Of a stretch of DNA of 64,000 bases, positions 54,662-64,000 are shown one piece after another. Under the pieces are notes generated by a model that was not told the origin of the DNA, did no database searches, and saw nothing but the letters and a program-made list of their open reading frames with translations. Where the stretch lies: contig NZ_KE386491.1 in the NCBI RefSeq assembly GCF_000427405.1, positions 355,001 through 419,000 of the forward strand, read 5' to 3'. This DNA is from Flectobacillus major DSM 103. Lineage in GTDB: Bacteria; Bacteroidota; Bacteroidia; Cytophagales; Spirosomataceae. Position 1 is the stretch's first letter. Every line of letters starts with the position of its first letter. The position numbers and the translations under genes were made by a program.

Positions 54662-55522
54662 ATGAAAAAAATTATACTACAAAGTATATTGATATTGTTT
54701 GTCTCATTATCCGCTTCTTTTTCTCAGTCTTCAAAAAAAAACATAGTCAATGGATTTAAGTTGCAAGGTACTGATGTTGATGTTTATGTTCTTTGTAACC
54801 TTACCAATATAAGTTTATCTAATGTTGCTAACTTGTTAGCATCAAATTTGTTTGCGTCAATGTATTTGGTTGAATCGGTGTCTGAAACGCCCAACTGGGT
54901 TATAAAAGATACTCCTCTGGCCGAGGTATCTTTGCCTGATGATTTGGAGCTTGAGGAAAACCAAATTAAGCAATTACAAGGACAAAAAGCCCAACAAAAG
55001 CCTCTGCTTGTGATGACTCCTTCCCCCAAAACGGTTGTTGTGGCAGCTCCCCAAGCTGAACCTACAGTGGCTACTACAGGAGGAATTTATGATTATGTGG
55101 TTAAGGAAGCCGCAGCAGAAGTAACGCTTACAGAGGAAGAAAAAAAGCAATATTATGCTGGTGGAATAAGGGTTTTATCGCTTTTAGAAGAAGCAGCTCT
55201 TAGTGATTCGATATTTACTAAACCCGACCAAAGAGCTGTTTTTCATGGTGGAAGCGATGCTTTTAAAAAATATTTAGAAAAAAACGTAAAGGCCTCTAGG
55301 AAAGCTCAACTCAAAGAAAAACAGGAACAAGTAATAGTACAGTTTGTTGTCAAGAAAAACGGAAAACCTGAAGCTTTTAAGTTGATGAAAATGGCCGATT
55401 ACCAGAGTAGTGAAGAGGTACTTAATGCCTTGCAGGATATGCCCAATTGGCTACCAGCTCAATACAAAGGAACAGAGGTTAGCTCGGTGGTAGAGGTAAC
55501 CGTTCCTGTTATAAAGCGATAG
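54662..55522 (+). CDS. Exported TonB C-terminal-domain protein
   Basis: A 286-residue protein. A signal peptide (about 1-21, ending SFSQS) replaces the membrane anchor normally seen in TonB. A linker rich in Gln, Pro, Val and Ala follows (about 95-140). The C-terminal part, about 195-285, matches the Bacteroidota TonB-C layout (FHGGSDAFKKYLEKNV ... VIVQFVVKKNGKPEAFKLMK ... MPNWLPAQYKG). A free periplasmic TonB-C protein may act as an adaptor. Function is unproven. Confidence 0.78.
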   Translation: MKKIILQSILILFVSLSASFSQSSKKNIVNGFKLQGTDVDVYVLCNLTNISLSNVANLLASNLFASMYLVESVSETPNWVIKDTPLAEVSLPDDLELEENQIKQLQGQKAQQKPLLVMTPSPKTVVVAAPQAEPTVATTGGIYDYVVKEAAAEVTLTEEEKKQYYAGGIRVLSLLEEAALSDSIFTKPDQRAVFHGGSDAFKKYLEKNVKASRKAQLKEKQEQVIVQFVVKKNGKPEAFKLMKMADYQSSEEVLNALQDMPNWLPAQYKGTEVSSVVEVTVPVIKR

Positions 55523-55537
55523 CAAAATAATTTATAT

Positions 55538-55577
55538 AAAATCCTTTCTGATAGATAAGTTTCAGAAAGGATTTTTT
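55538..55577. terminator. Bidirectional terminator
   Basis: AAAATCCTTTCTGA (55538-55551) pairs with TCAGAAAGGATTTT (55562-55575), with further T residues; between convergent genes. Confidence 0.88.
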
Positions 55578-55589
55578 GTAGAAACTTAT

Positions 55590-56222
55590 CTAGTCAAAAT
55601 AAACGGGTTTGCTGGGGTTTTTGTAATAGTCAAACATCATTTCTATTTGATTTTTTACAATCCTATCTTCAGACAGCAGAGGGAGGTTTTCGAGTGTAAA
55701 AAATGCAACTTCTGATGTTTCTTGTGTATGTGCGGCCAATGTTCCGCCAACGATTTCACAAAGGATAAACAGCTTATACACATACCATGCTTGAGGAGGG
55801 TGCGGATGATTTTTCTTATCAAATACACCCAAAAGTTTTTGAGCTTTTACTTTTAGCCCAGTTTCTTCCCAAGCTTCTTTTTCGGCTACTTCCGAGGGCG
55901 AATAACCTACATCGCCCCAACCTCCAGGAAGTGACCATTTGCCATCGACATTTTCTTTTACCAACAGGATTTCTCCATTGTCATTGAAAATTACCGAACG
56001 AACATCTACTTTGGGCGTTTGGTATCCGTCACGTTCGCTAGCAAATAAACGTGTGATTTTTTCGATAGGCTCGTCGCTGAGGTTTTGTAGAATTTTGATA
56101 CTCAAATCCGATAATTCCTGATAGCGTTCAAGGTCGAAGGGTTTATCTTGTGCGTAAAATATGCCTGCCTGAGCAATAGATTGTATTCTTTGAGCAATGG
56201 CGAGCCAATCGGTATTTTTCAT
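55590..56222 (-). CDS. Nudix hydrolase with an N-terminal helical domain
   Basis: A 210-residue protein from the ATG at 56222 (a TTG three codons upstream is possible). Residues about 1-60 form the helical N-terminal extension found in ADP-ribose-pyrophosphatase-like Nudix enzymes. The Nudix box is GGWGDVGYSPSEVAEKEAWEETGL near 98-121, with the metal-binding EEAW-type Glu cluster intact (KEAWEETG). It probably cleaves a nucleoside-diphosphate compound. Confidence 0.88.
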   Translation of the reverse strand: MKNTDWLAIAQRIQSIAQAGIFYAQDKPFDLERYQELSDLSIKILQNLSDEPIEKITRLFASERDGYQTPKVDVRSVIFNDNGEILLVKENVDGKWSLPGGWGDVGYSPSEVAEKEAWEETGLKVKAQKLLGVFDKKNHPHPPQAWYVYKLFILCEIVGGTLAAHTQETSEVAFFTLENLPLLSEDRIVKNQIEMMFDYYKNPSKPVYFD

Positions 56223-56249
56223 TGAAAGCAAATTTAGAAGAGTGTGTTG

Positions 56250-57035
56250 TTAGATTAGTCGGTATATTTTAAGAAAATTAATCAATTCAAGGGTGTCGGC
56301 TAAGCCTAGCTTTCGTAACATGTTTTGGCGATGTTTATTCACAGTATTGACACTGATAAACAAATCTTGGGCAATATGCTCGCTGAGCCGGCCTTGCCCT
56401 AAAAGTTTGGCAATTTCGAGTTCTCTTTTGGTTAGTAAAGGCAATTTTTGACAAGTACTGAGATTATTATCAATTTCTAATAAAATATCAGTATTTCCTC
56501 CAGAAAGAAGTAGGTGTTGCTTTCCGTCTTTCTTGAAATGGGTAATATCCGAGATATAAGCTAACGTATAGATAGCCTGTTTTTCTTCATTGACTTTCAA
56601 AATAAGGTTTTCTTGGCATATCCTTGTGGTAGCCCCATTTTTCCGTTCAATTCTATAATCATAAATAGCCCGAAACGACCTTAACTGTTGGTTCTCTAGG
56701 GAGAGTAAATAACTGTTGATTTTTTTTGAAATCTCGATAAGTCCTAATTTATCTTGAGGTAAAAATTGATTGACGAAGCCTTCCATTCCAACTTTGTATA
56801 GATAGTCGGCAGACCAGCCACATACTTTGTCAACATCGCCTAGAATTAGGGCGTATTGTAAGGTAGTGGTGTCTATGACAGCCATTGCAATACCCTGCAT
56901 CAATAAAGTATCATGTAAAAGTGGGTTATCTTTTGTCAACGTCTCAAGCATCTTTTTGTCACTGCTCAAATCTTCCGATTTCCATATCTGTTTGAAAACC
57001 TTGAAGTCGAAAGTATTCGTAAAGACGTTACTCAT
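56250..57035 (-). CDS. LuxR-type regulator with a PAS-like sensor region
   Basis: A 261-residue protein. Residues about 40-175 resemble a PAS domain (MAVIDTTTLQYALILGDVDKVCGW ... then YDYRIERKNGATTRICQ is its second half). The LuxR helix-turn-helix is at about 198-255 (LTKRELEIAKLLGQGRLSEHIAQDLFIS). There is no receiver domain, so the PAS region probably senses the signal directly. The ligand is unknown. Confidence 0.88.
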   Translation of the reverse strand: MSNVFTNTFDFKVFKQIWKSEDLSSDKKMLETLTKDNPLLHDTLLMQGIAMAVIDTTTLQYALILGDVDKVCGWSADYLYKVGMEGFVNQFLPQDKLGLIEISKKINSYLLSLENQQLRSFRAIYDYRIERKNGATTRICQENLILKVNEEKQAIYTLAYISDITHFKKDGKQHLLLSGGNTDILLEIDNNLSTCQKLPLLTKRELEIAKLLGQGRLSEHIAQDLFISVNTVNKHRQNMLRKLGLADTLELINFLKIYRLI

Positions 57036-57099
57036 AACAATAATCTTAGTGAATGATAACTAATCGAAAAAGCAATAATCTATTTAATCCTCTTGTAAC

Positions 57100-57139
57100 A
57101 AATACAAGGCTATTGTTTTGTCATGATAGCCTTGTATTT
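57100..57139 (-). terminator. Terminator of the M1 peptidase gene
   Basis: AAATACAAGGCTA (57100-57112) pairs with TAGCCTTGTATTT (57127-57139); it lies after the M1 stop on the minus strand. Confidence 0.75.
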
Positions 57140-57159
57140 ATGATGAGTGTAATACAATA

Positions 57160-59118
57160 TTAATTTGGTTTTGGAGCTTTATAATTTAAAGGTCTCCATG
57201 TATTATTTTTTGAATTAAAATCGGGTAAAACATGGTCTGGGTCGATAGTAACAGACTTTAGTGGTAAGGTTGTTGAGCTTTTGAAAGTCCATGTACCACC
57301 TCTTTGCCAAATTTCTACAGGAAGAGTAACTCTTTCCTTTGTTCCACCAACCATTTCTAGGTCTATTGTAGCTGGTAGGGCCATTTTTTCAAGGTTTTCG
57401 ATAGTAATAATAGCACCATTCTTAGGGTCTTGTTCTATGTACTGAACATCCTTTACGGCTTGGTCAAGCTTCCATGTTTCATAAAACCAACTTCGCCAAA
57501 ACCAAGAAAGGTCTTCGCCAGCAGCATCTTCGATTGTTTTGAAAAAGTCATAAGGAGTTGGGTGCTTAAAAGCCCAGCGTTTGATATATTCACGGAACGC
57601 ATAATCAAATCGCTCTTCACCCAAAATTTGCTCACGCAATAATTTTAGTCCAATCGCAGGTTTGTAATAAGCCTCATATCCTAATCCACTAGCCTGAATA
57701 ACATCTGGAATATTCATTATAGGCTCGGCGGTATCACGGAATAACTGTTTGGCCAATTGGTGCATATCAATTTTATTACTTTTGTATTCGCCATTGTTAA
57801 AATTATCGGTCGAATAGAAGTTGATAAAAGTATTAAAACCTTCGTCCATCCAAGCAAATTTTCTTTCATTAGAACCTACAATCATAGGAAACCAGTTATG
57901 ACCAAACTCATGGTCAGTTACACCCCAAAGGCTTTCGGTACGGCTAGTACTGCCACAAAAAACTATGCCAGGATATTCCATACCACTAATAGAACCCGCT
58001 ACGTTGGTGGCTACTGGATAGGTATACTCATAGAGCCATTTTGAGTAATACTCTAAACAACCTTTAACATATTCGGTCGAGCGTCCCCAACCTTTTTCTC
58101 CACCAGCCTCGGCAGGATAGGCCGACATAGCTAAGGATTTTTTGCCACTTGGTAAATTAATTTTGGCCGCATCTATAACAAATGCTTTTGACGAAGCAAA
58201 GGCCACATCACGAGCCATATTACAACGGAATCTCCATGTGATTTTGCCTTCTGTTTTTGGGCGAGAATTACCTTCTGTGATTTCATCTTTACTTCTGATG
58301 ATGACAGTTTTGTCGCTATTAGAAGCTTGAGCCAAGCGTTTTGACTGCTCGGCTGTCCAGCATTCGTTAGGGTTGATAAGCTCGCCAGAGCCCACAACAA
58401 TATGCGAAGCTGGCACTGTAACGGCATACTCAAAGTTGCCGTATTCTAAATAAAACTCGCCTGCTCCTAAATATGGCAACACATTCCAGCCTTCAATATC
58501 GTCGTAAACGGCCATACGAGGATACCACTGGGCAATCTCGTAAATTGTACCTTGTTGAGCTTCGTGCATACCAACACGATCTGATCCATATTTAGGTATT
58601 TTGAAAGCATAGGCTATCTTAATTTTGGCAATACCTGTTTTCTCGTTAACAGGTGTTGTCAGTTTGAGCTGCAAACGAGTATCTGTAACTAAATGCTCAA
58701 CGGTTTTGCCATCTACCGTTACCGATTTAATTTCATAACCGCCATTGAAACTGGTGTTACCAAATCGTCCGCCTGTAATGTTAGTAGTAGCGGCTCCTCG
58801 TGACTGTGTATTAAACTGGTTTTGGTCGAGTTGCAGCCATAGGAAATTAAGCTTGTCGGGCGAATTATTTTTGTAGGTAATTTCTACTTCGCCTTCTATG
58901 GTATTTTTTTCATCGTCGAGCGACACATTGATTTTGTAATCTGCTTGGTTTTGCCAATAGTTTGCCCCAGGCGAGCCAGTACCACTACGGGTTGGTGTTG
59001 TGAGTGAATAATTGAACAGAGGGTTGAATAGGTCGTACTGACTGTAATTAGATTTTTGTTGGGCCAATAGAGTATCCGACCCTAAGAGTAGGAGCGATGC
59101 GGCAAGTAATTTTTTCAT
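57160..59118 (-). CDS. Secreted M1-family metallopeptidase
   Basis: A 652-residue protein from the ATG at 59118; a longer frame adds 13 residues before the signal peptide and is unlikely. The signal peptide is about 1-20 ([17 protein letters not shown]). The M1 signature is complete: GMEYPGIVF (exopeptidase loop) and HEFGHNWFP ... WMDEGFN (zinc ligands and catalytic Glu) near 395-425. It is probably a periplasmic or exported aminopeptidase. It is a single gene. Confidence 0.93.
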   Translation of the reverse strand: MKKLLAASLLLLGSDTLLAQQKSNYSQYDLFNPLFNYSLTTPTRSGTGSPGANYWQNQADYKINVSLDDEKNTIEGEVEITYKNNSPDKLNFLWLQLDQNQFNTQSRGAATTNITGGRFGNTSFNGGYEIKSVTVDGKTVEHLVTDTRLQLKLTTPVNEKTGIAKIKIAYAFKIPKYGSDRVGMHEAQQGTIYEIAQWYPRMAVYDDIEGWNVLPYLGAGEFYLEYGNFEYAVTVPASHIVVGSGELINPNECWTAEQSKRLAQASNSDKTVIIRSKDEITEGNSRPKTEGKITWRFRCNMARDVAFASSKAFVIDAAKINLPSGKKSLAMSAYPAEAGGEKGWGRSTEYVKGCLEYYSKWLYEYTYPVATNVAGSISGMEYPGIVFCGSTSRTESLWGVTDHEFGHNWFPMIVGSNERKFAWMDEGFNTFINFYSTDNFNNGEYKSNKIDMHQLAKQLFRDTAEPIMNIPDVIQASGLGYEAYYKPAIGLKLLREQILGEERFDYAFREYIKRWAFKHPTPYDFFKTIEDAAGEDLSWFWRSWFYETWKLDQAVKDVQYIEQDPKNGAIITIENLEKMALPATIDLEMVGGTKERVTLPVEIWQRGGTWTFKSSTTLPLKSVTIDPDHVLPDFNSKNNTWRPLNYKAPKPN

Positions 59119-59241
59119 TTTGAACGAGTTTATATTTTCAAAAAGTTTTAGTGCCAATAAGACACAAACTAGGTTTTATAGCATGCAAGATATTCAAATA
59201 TTATGAAAAAGCCTTATTTGAAAAGGCATAATGCTGGCGTG

Positions 59242-59270
59242 TTGGTATTGGTAGCGAAGTTTTATATTTG
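59242..59270 (+). promoter_or_regulatory. Promoter of the 113-residue acidic protein gene
   Basis: TTG (59242-59244), 18 nt, TATATTTG (59263-59270), 20 nt before the start codon at 59291. Confidence 0.65.
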
Positions 59271-59290
59271 TATTTTAAATAGCATAAATT

Positions 59291-59632
59291 ATGACGCAAG
59301 CATCAAGAAAAATAAGACCGCAAGAGCGAGAATTGATTGAATACCTTTTGAAACAAATAGGTTTTACAACCGACGATTATCCTATCAATGAGGATGTGGT
59401 AGAATATGAAGGAGGCAAAATGGGCAGTATCAGTATGGGCGAAGACCCCAATTTGTACGATGGCGACCTGATTCAGGTGGAGTATATCGATACCGATGAA
59501 ACACCTGTTGTTATTACCCTTACCAAAGATGTTAATAATAAACTATTGGATTTAGATTTTTGGAAGGTAGATTTTTCAAAACTATTGGTGTATCCTACTC
59601 CCGATAAAGTAGTAAGAAATGAAGCTGTGTAA
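59291..59632 (+). CDS. Small acidic protein, DUF6984-like
   Basis: A 113-residue acidic protein. The layout RKIRPQERELIEYLLKQ at the start, GGKMGSISMG near 46-55 and LLDLDFWKVDFSKLLVYP near 85-102 resembles DUF6984, a family of small proteins without a known role. The match is from memory of the family pattern and needs a profile search. It has its own promoter and is transcribed alone. Confidence 0.68.
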   Translation: MTQASRKIRPQERELIEYLLKQIGFTTDDYPINEDVVEYEGGKMGSISMGEDPNLYDGDLIQVEYIDTDETPVVITLTKDVNNKLLDLDFWKVDFSKLLVYPTPDKVVRNEAV

Positions 59633-59755
59633 TACCCATATCGAATTACAAAGGGGTTGTTTGAATACCAGTAAGTTGAGGAGATTTTAAAAGGAAACTA
59701 GAAAATCCTGATTTAGGGTAATTTTAAATAGCTTTTATATCAGTAAATATATTTC

Positions 59756-59809
59756 GGCTATGATTATATACAGCATTTTCGTTGTAAAACGTTGTATATA
59801 ATCATAGCC
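59756..59809. terminator. Long hairpin between convergent genes
   Basis: 17-bp perfect stem (59756-59772 with 59793-59809) around a 20-nt loop that can itself pair (TTTT with AAAA). No T run, so a Rho-independent terminator is only one possibility. Confidence 0.6.
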
Positions 59810-59821
59810 TTTGATTAGTAA

Positions 59822-62773
59822 TTATATTGCCAATGCCTCGAATAAAATCTCTACGGCATGTTGAGCTGTTCGGCCCGTACCGTCGTGAATCTGATGGCGA
59901 CAGCTTGTGCCTGAGGCTGCTATAATAACCTCTTCGGGCTGCTGACGAATCGTCGGGAATAATACCAATTCGCCTACCTGATTAGATAGCTCGAAATGCT
60001 CCTTTTCGTAGCCAAAAGAACCCGCCATGCCACAACAGCCACTCGGAATTAATTGTACCTCATAATTGGCAGGTAATGATAAGGCTTTTTTGGCTGGTAC
60101 TAAACTCGACAATGATTTTTGTTGGCAGTGTCCATGTAATTTTATCAAACGCTTTTCTTGAGTAAACACATTGCTAGCAATACGTTTGGCATCAATTTCT
60201 TTGGCCAAGAATTCCTCCACCATCAAAGTGTTTTTTGCCAATGATTTTGCCGACTCAACCAAGTTGTCATCCACTAAATCAGGATATTCGTCACGGAAAG
60301 TCAAAATAGCTGAAGGCTCAATGCCAACCAAAGGCGTTTGTTCGGTAATAATATCTTTTAGCATCGTTACGTTTTTGTTGGCCAAAGCCTTAGCGTCATC
60401 TAGCAACCCTTTTGATAACTGCGGACGACCCGACTCTACGTGTTTTGGTATAACTACTTCATAGCCTAATTTTTCTAATAACAATACAGCCTTTTTGCCA
60501 ATTTCTACATCATTGTAATTAGTAAACTCATCGGCAAATAGATATACTTTTTTGCTGAGACCTGTTGTTTTTGAACGCTTTTTATTCCAGTTTAAAAACG
60601 TTTCTTTTGCCAGTAAAGGCATAGTACGTTCGGGGTGAAAGCCAACAAGATTATTAGCGATTTTACGTAGGGCAGGCGTTTCAAACACCAAATTATAAGC
60701 CCAAGGTACATAAGAAGCTAGTTGAGAAAGTTTTGAGAAATTCCCGACCAACTTACTTCTAAGGGGTACACCATTTTCTTTGTAGTATTGGTGTAAAAAT
60801 TCCATTTTTAGTTTGGCAACATCTACGTTCGATGGGCAGTCTGATTTACAACCTTTACAGGCCAAGCACAAATCCATCACTTCTTTGATTTCTTCATGAT
60901 TAAAGCGGTTGGCTTTGTCTGAATTGGTCAAAAACTCACGTAAAATGTTGGCTCTTGCCCGAGTAGTTTCTTTCTCGTTGCGAGTAGCCATATAAGAAGG
61001 ACACATAGTACCACCCGATAAATGTGTTTTACGGCAATCGCCCGAACCGTTACATTGTTCGGCATGTTGCAGAATATCTTGGTCGTGAAAACGGAAAGTA
61101 GTTTTGAACTCAGGTGTAGTTTGTCCAGGCGTATAGCGTAGGAACGTATCCATAGGAGGTGTATCAACCACCTTATTGGGGTTAAATATATTCTGAGGGT
61201 CCCAAGCTTTTTTAAGCTCTTTCATCAATTGATAGTTGTGTTCGCCAACCATCTGTCTAATAAATTCGCCTCGCAAGCGGCCATCGCCATGCTCGCCCGA
61301 CAACGAACCTTTGTATTTTTTTACCAAAGTAGCAATTTCTTCAGCAATTAAGCGGAATTGTTTATTGCCTTCTACCGTTTTGAGGTTGATAATAGGGCGG
61401 AGGTGTAACTCGCCCGACCCTGCGTGAGCATAATGCACACAGTACATATTGTTGGCCGACAAAATTTCGTTGAATTCTCGAATAAATTCAGGTAAGTCAT
61501 TCACATCAACGGCTGTGTCTTCAATTACTGCCACAGCTTTTTCATCACCGGGGAGGTTGGATAACAAGCCTAGTCCTGCTTTTCTTAAGTCCCATACCTT
61601 TTTGGTATCGGCAGCACCATATACTACAGGAAAATGATAGCCCAAGCCAGCTGCACGCATTTCTGCTTCCATTGCTGCGGCAAGTTTTTCAATTTCCGAA
61701 ATCGCATTACTACGAAGCTCGACCACCAAAATAGCCCCAGGGTCGCCCTGTACAAAGAATCTGTTTTGGCGGTGTTCTGGATTGGCTTTGGTACATTCCA
61801 GAATATAGTGATCCATCAATTCAGATGCCGAAGGCTTATATTTCAACGCAATAAGATTAGCTTTCAACGATTCATCTACCGAGTTGAAATGGGCACAAAC
61901 CAACCCTATTTCTTTAGGAGGCATATCGTTGACATGCAGTTTGATTTCGGTAATAAAGCAAAGCGTACCTTCCGAGCCTGCAATCAACTCACACATATTG
62001 AAGGGCTTACCATTGGGTGTAAATGGCTCACAATTGAGCAACATATCCAAGGCATAACCTGTATTTCGTCGTTCGATAGTAGGTTTAGGAAACTCTTCCC
62101 TTATTTCATCCTGATTTTTAGGATTCGATAAAATATCATTTGTTTTTAAATAAATCTTGTCGAGAAGCGTAGCTGACCCGTTTTTTTGTTGGGCTGAGCT
62201 TACTATATGTTGAAAAGAAGCTAAGTCTGTAGCCTTAAAAACGGTTTCGGAGCCATCAGCCAAAATAGCTTTTATTTCTAAAAGGTGGTCGCGAGTAGAG
62301 CCATATACCACAGAGTTTGAGCCACATGAGTTATTGCCTACCATACCGCCAATCATAGCACGGTTGGCTGTTGAAGTTTCAGGCCCAAAGAAGAGGCCAT
62401 ATTTTTTCAGCTCCATATTAAGTACATCACGTACTACTCCTGGTTGTACACGTACCCAATGTTCGTCTTTATTTACTTCTAATATTTGAGTAAAGTTTTT
62501 TGAAACATCCACCACAATACCATTCCCAACTACTTGTCCTGCCAAGGATGTTCCAGCAGTACGAGGAATAATGGACGTACCATTTTCGGCGGCAAACGCT
62601 ATCAGTTTTTTGATATCATCAATTGATTTTGGAATGGCCACAGCAGTAGGCATTTCACGATAGGCCGACGCATCGGTAGCATACAAAGTACGCATTACAG
62701 TATCATAATGAAAATCACCTTCTAGTATTGAGGCAAGTTGTGCGAGGAGCTGTTTACTTACTTTTTGACTCAT
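59822..62773 (-). CDS. Fused FAD- and Fe-S-containing D-2-hydroxyacid dehydrogenase
   Basis: A 983-residue fusion of GlcD- and GlcF-like parts (YdiJ-type), from the ATG at 62773. The FAD-binding domain lies at about 45-290, with PRTAGTSLAGQVVG near 71-84 as its signature, then a FAD-oxidase C domain to about 530. The Fe-S part has CNGSGDCRK near 578, CLACKGCKSDCP near 640-651, and two CCG-type regions with HGHCQQKSL and PSGCCGMAGSFGYE near the end. It probably oxidises D-lactate, glycolate or 2-hydroxyglutarate and feeds the quinone pool. Confidence 0.92.
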   Translation of the reverse strand: MSQKVSKQLLAQLASILEGDFHYDTVMRTLYATDASAYREMPTAVAIPKSIDDIKKLIAFAAENGTSIIPRTAGTSLAGQVVGNGIVVDVSKNFTQILEVNKDEHWVRVQPGVVRDVLNMELKKYGLFFGPETSTANRAMIGGMVGNNSCGSNSVVYGSTRDHLLEIKAILADGSETVFKATDLASFQHIVSSAQQKNGSATLLDKIYLKTNDILSNPKNQDEIREEFPKPTIERRNTGYALDMLLNCEPFTPNGKPFNMCELIAGSEGTLCFITEIKLHVNDMPPKEIGLVCAHFNSVDESLKANLIALKYKPSASELMDHYILECTKANPEHRQNRFFVQGDPGAILVVELRSNAISEIEKLAAAMEAEMRAAGLGYHFPVVYGAADTKKVWDLRKAGLGLLSNLPGDEKAVAVIEDTAVDVNDLPEFIREFNEILSANNMYCVHYAHAGSGELHLRPIINLKTVEGNKQFRLIAEEIATLVKKYKGSLSGEHGDGRLRGEFIRQMVGEHNYQLMKELKKAWDPQNIFNPNKVVDTPPMDTFLRYTPGQTTPEFKTTFRFHDQDILQHAEQCNGSGDCRKTHLSGGTMCPSYMATRNEKETTRARANILREFLTNSDKANRFNHEEIKEVMDLCLACKGCKSDCPSNVDVAKLKMEFLHQYYKENGVPLRSKLVGNFSKLSQLASYVPWAYNLVFETPALRKIANNLVGFHPERTMPLLAKETFLNWNKKRSKTTGLSKKVYLFADEFTNYNDVEIGKKAVLLLEKLGYEVVIPKHVESGRPQLSKGLLDDAKALANKNVTMLKDIITEQTPLVGIEPSAILTFRDEYPDLVDDNLVESAKSLAKNTLMVEEFLAKEIDAKRIASNVFTQEKRLIKLHGHCQQKSLSSLVPAKKALSLPANYEVQLIPSGCCGMAGSFGYEKEHFELSNQVGELVLFPTIRQQPEEVIIAASGTSCRHQIHDGTGRTAQHAVEILFEALAI

Positions 62774-63970
62774 TTTGGATAAGGGATTAATGCACAAATA
62801 CCCAAGAAAGTATCTATGATTAAGACAAATTGGGACTAATTATGAAAGAGTTTTTGGTTACTGATGACAAATTATAGAAGAAGAAATTGGCGAAAATATG
62901 TTTTTGAGTTGATTATAACTTCAATCGCAAGGTCAAATTCTATAGGGTTAAGTATGTTTTGCCAAAGCCAACTAGTTGTATTTGACAAAGATATTTTAAG
63001 CCTTAATGGAGTACTTCATTCTATAATTTGGTGGTTCAAAGATACAAATTAAAGAGATAAGTATTTTTAGCAACAGACCGAATATTGTGTAAATGTTCAA
63101 TAAAAAAGAAAGAGTTTTTCTAAAATAGTGCAAGGGGGGGGATTTCAGGGGTGAAGCATCTTGTTGAAAAGGAAGATAAAGCAAAAGGAAGAGAGATTAT
63201 ACTCATTATAACTAATAAGTTATTATACAAATTATCACCAAAAGGCATAGTATAGCCATGACAGAATACTAATGAAGAATAGTGGTAATTAGGGGTTATT
63301 TCTACAGTAGTATGGATATAAACTTTGCATAAGATTGCAAAACATAAGTTTTAATATGGCAATATATTGCATATTGTAAAATTTTGATAAGACTCAAAGA
63401 AGCCCAAAGTAAAAGCTTGATTGTAAAACAAAAATGATAAAACAGGACAATATATTTGTGATTTTCAAATTGGACTTTTTTTAGAATCATGTCTCAAATT
63501 TTGTGTTTAAGGTAATTAGGGGTATTAATAAATGAATTTATGACTACTCATAGATGTATTTATTTAATCATTTTCTTTATAGGAAAAGTACAACAAGTAC
63601 TTATTGTTCACGAGAGTCTAAATTTAACATTTTTTAACAAAAACTACCCATACGCAAATTTTTACAAACTTTTGCAAAAGAGTACTACCCTGTGCTAAGT
63701 TGAGGAGGTATAGTTTTAGTGCAATTTTAGAGAAAAGTTGCAGGATGTTAGAATAAAATTTTTTCAAAAAAAAATTGAATTATAGAAACTTTCTCGCCTA
63801 TTTTGTCAAGTGGAATCATAGCAATTTTATACTTTTTGGCAAGAAAGTCCCAAACACTTACAACCGCTAATTCATAAAACGACGAGTGTTTAGTCTTTTT
63901 TACTCATATAAAAACTACGATTTCATTTCTCAAATTTCATTAACCATTTTTCCCAATCTTAATATTACCT
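62774..63970. other. 1.2-kb AT-rich region without a convincing gene
   Basis: Open frames here are short (about 62 residues) and low in complexity. There is a G8 tract near 63133-63140 and a small palindrome CTTTTGCAAAAG near 63669-63680. It is probably the control region of the gene starting at 63971; an undetected RNA gene or decayed gene cannot be ruled out. Confidence 0.4.
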
Positions 63971-64000
63971 ATGAAAAATCATTTTTACCGATGGTTTGGT
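63971..64000 (+). CDS. Start of a gene cut by the window edge
   Basis: ATG at 63971, then ten codons (MKNHFYRWFG) to the edge. A basic-aromatic start of this kind is common in exported proteins of Bacteroidota, such as SusC/TonB-dependent proteins, but too little is visible to name it. Confidence 0.45.
   Translation, partial: MKNHFYRWFG

Noticed and set aside
62864-63490. Several frames of about 62 codons near the right end
   Set aside because: Short, AT-biased and on both strands; none has a plausible protein pattern.

Overview
The window reads as chromosomal DNA of an AT-rich member of the Bacteroidota, most likely order Cytophagales (inference). Several sites match the Bacteroidota promoter pattern (TTG, about 20 nt, TAnnTTTG), ribosome binding sites are weak, and the gene set includes gldG, FdtA/FdtB-type sugar genes, TonB-C domains, LytTR regulators and a SecA without the zinc tail. 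The genus cannot be fixed from the sequence alone.

Layout. 1-650: 3' end of a 23S rRNA gene and a 5S rRNA gene with a terminator. 762-5406: an RNA-repair/quality-control island, made of a WYL-domain regulator (minus strand), a divergent Ro60/TROVE gene, three tandem Y-RNA-like noncoding RNAs and the RNA ligase gene rtcB. A perfect 10-bp inverted repeat lies between the divergent genes. This is the most interesting part of the window. The three RNAs share a covarying Ro-binding-type stem. One carries a circularly permuted tRNA-like module, one a tRNA-like module in normal order without an anticodon arm, and one only a short loop. 5421-5710: a MITE-like element, with a second copy at 37396-37556. 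5727-9971: an iorAB-type molybdenum hydroxylase pair, a periplasmic thioredoxin and a TerC protein. 10393-10564: two identical tRNA-Val genes. 11078-20078: a Nudix-fold regulator, LpxH, FtsH, RsfS, a biotin ligase, a 34-residue membrane peptide, an acyl-CoA ligase and an MFS sugar transporter. 20253-24185: an outer-membrane barrel protein, a LytTR protein, a LuxR-type response regulator and a lipoprotein; near-identical palindromes lie upstream of both regulators. 24266-36599: housekeeping genes (ilvE, ATP:cobalamin adenosyltransferase, queA, an Lrp-type regulator, rarA, dnaN, gldG, a PpiD-like foldase). 37564-42676: an arginine biosynthesis run (GNAT, argG, argC, a barrel protein, argD). 43273-45192: aat and proB. 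45243-49925: a compact surface-sugar operon (fdtA- and fdtB-like genes, a GT2 glycosyltransferase, a methyltransferase, a polytopic membrane protein). 50284-50392: a candidate small RNA ending at the secA terminator. 50399-62773: secA, small hypothetical genes, a TonB-C protein, a Nudix hydrolase, a PAS/LuxR regulator, an M1 peptidase, an acidic small protein and a fused FAD/Fe-S dehydrogenase. The last 1.2 kb is AT-rich, with no convincing gene until a start codon at 63971.

How the genes may work together. The first island fits a stress module: the WYL protein would control Ro and the Y RNAs, Ro would use them as scaffold or gate for handling damaged structured RNA, and RtcB would reseal broken RNA. 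RtcA and RtcR are not seen in this window. The rest is mostly ordinary core metabolism and envelope biology.
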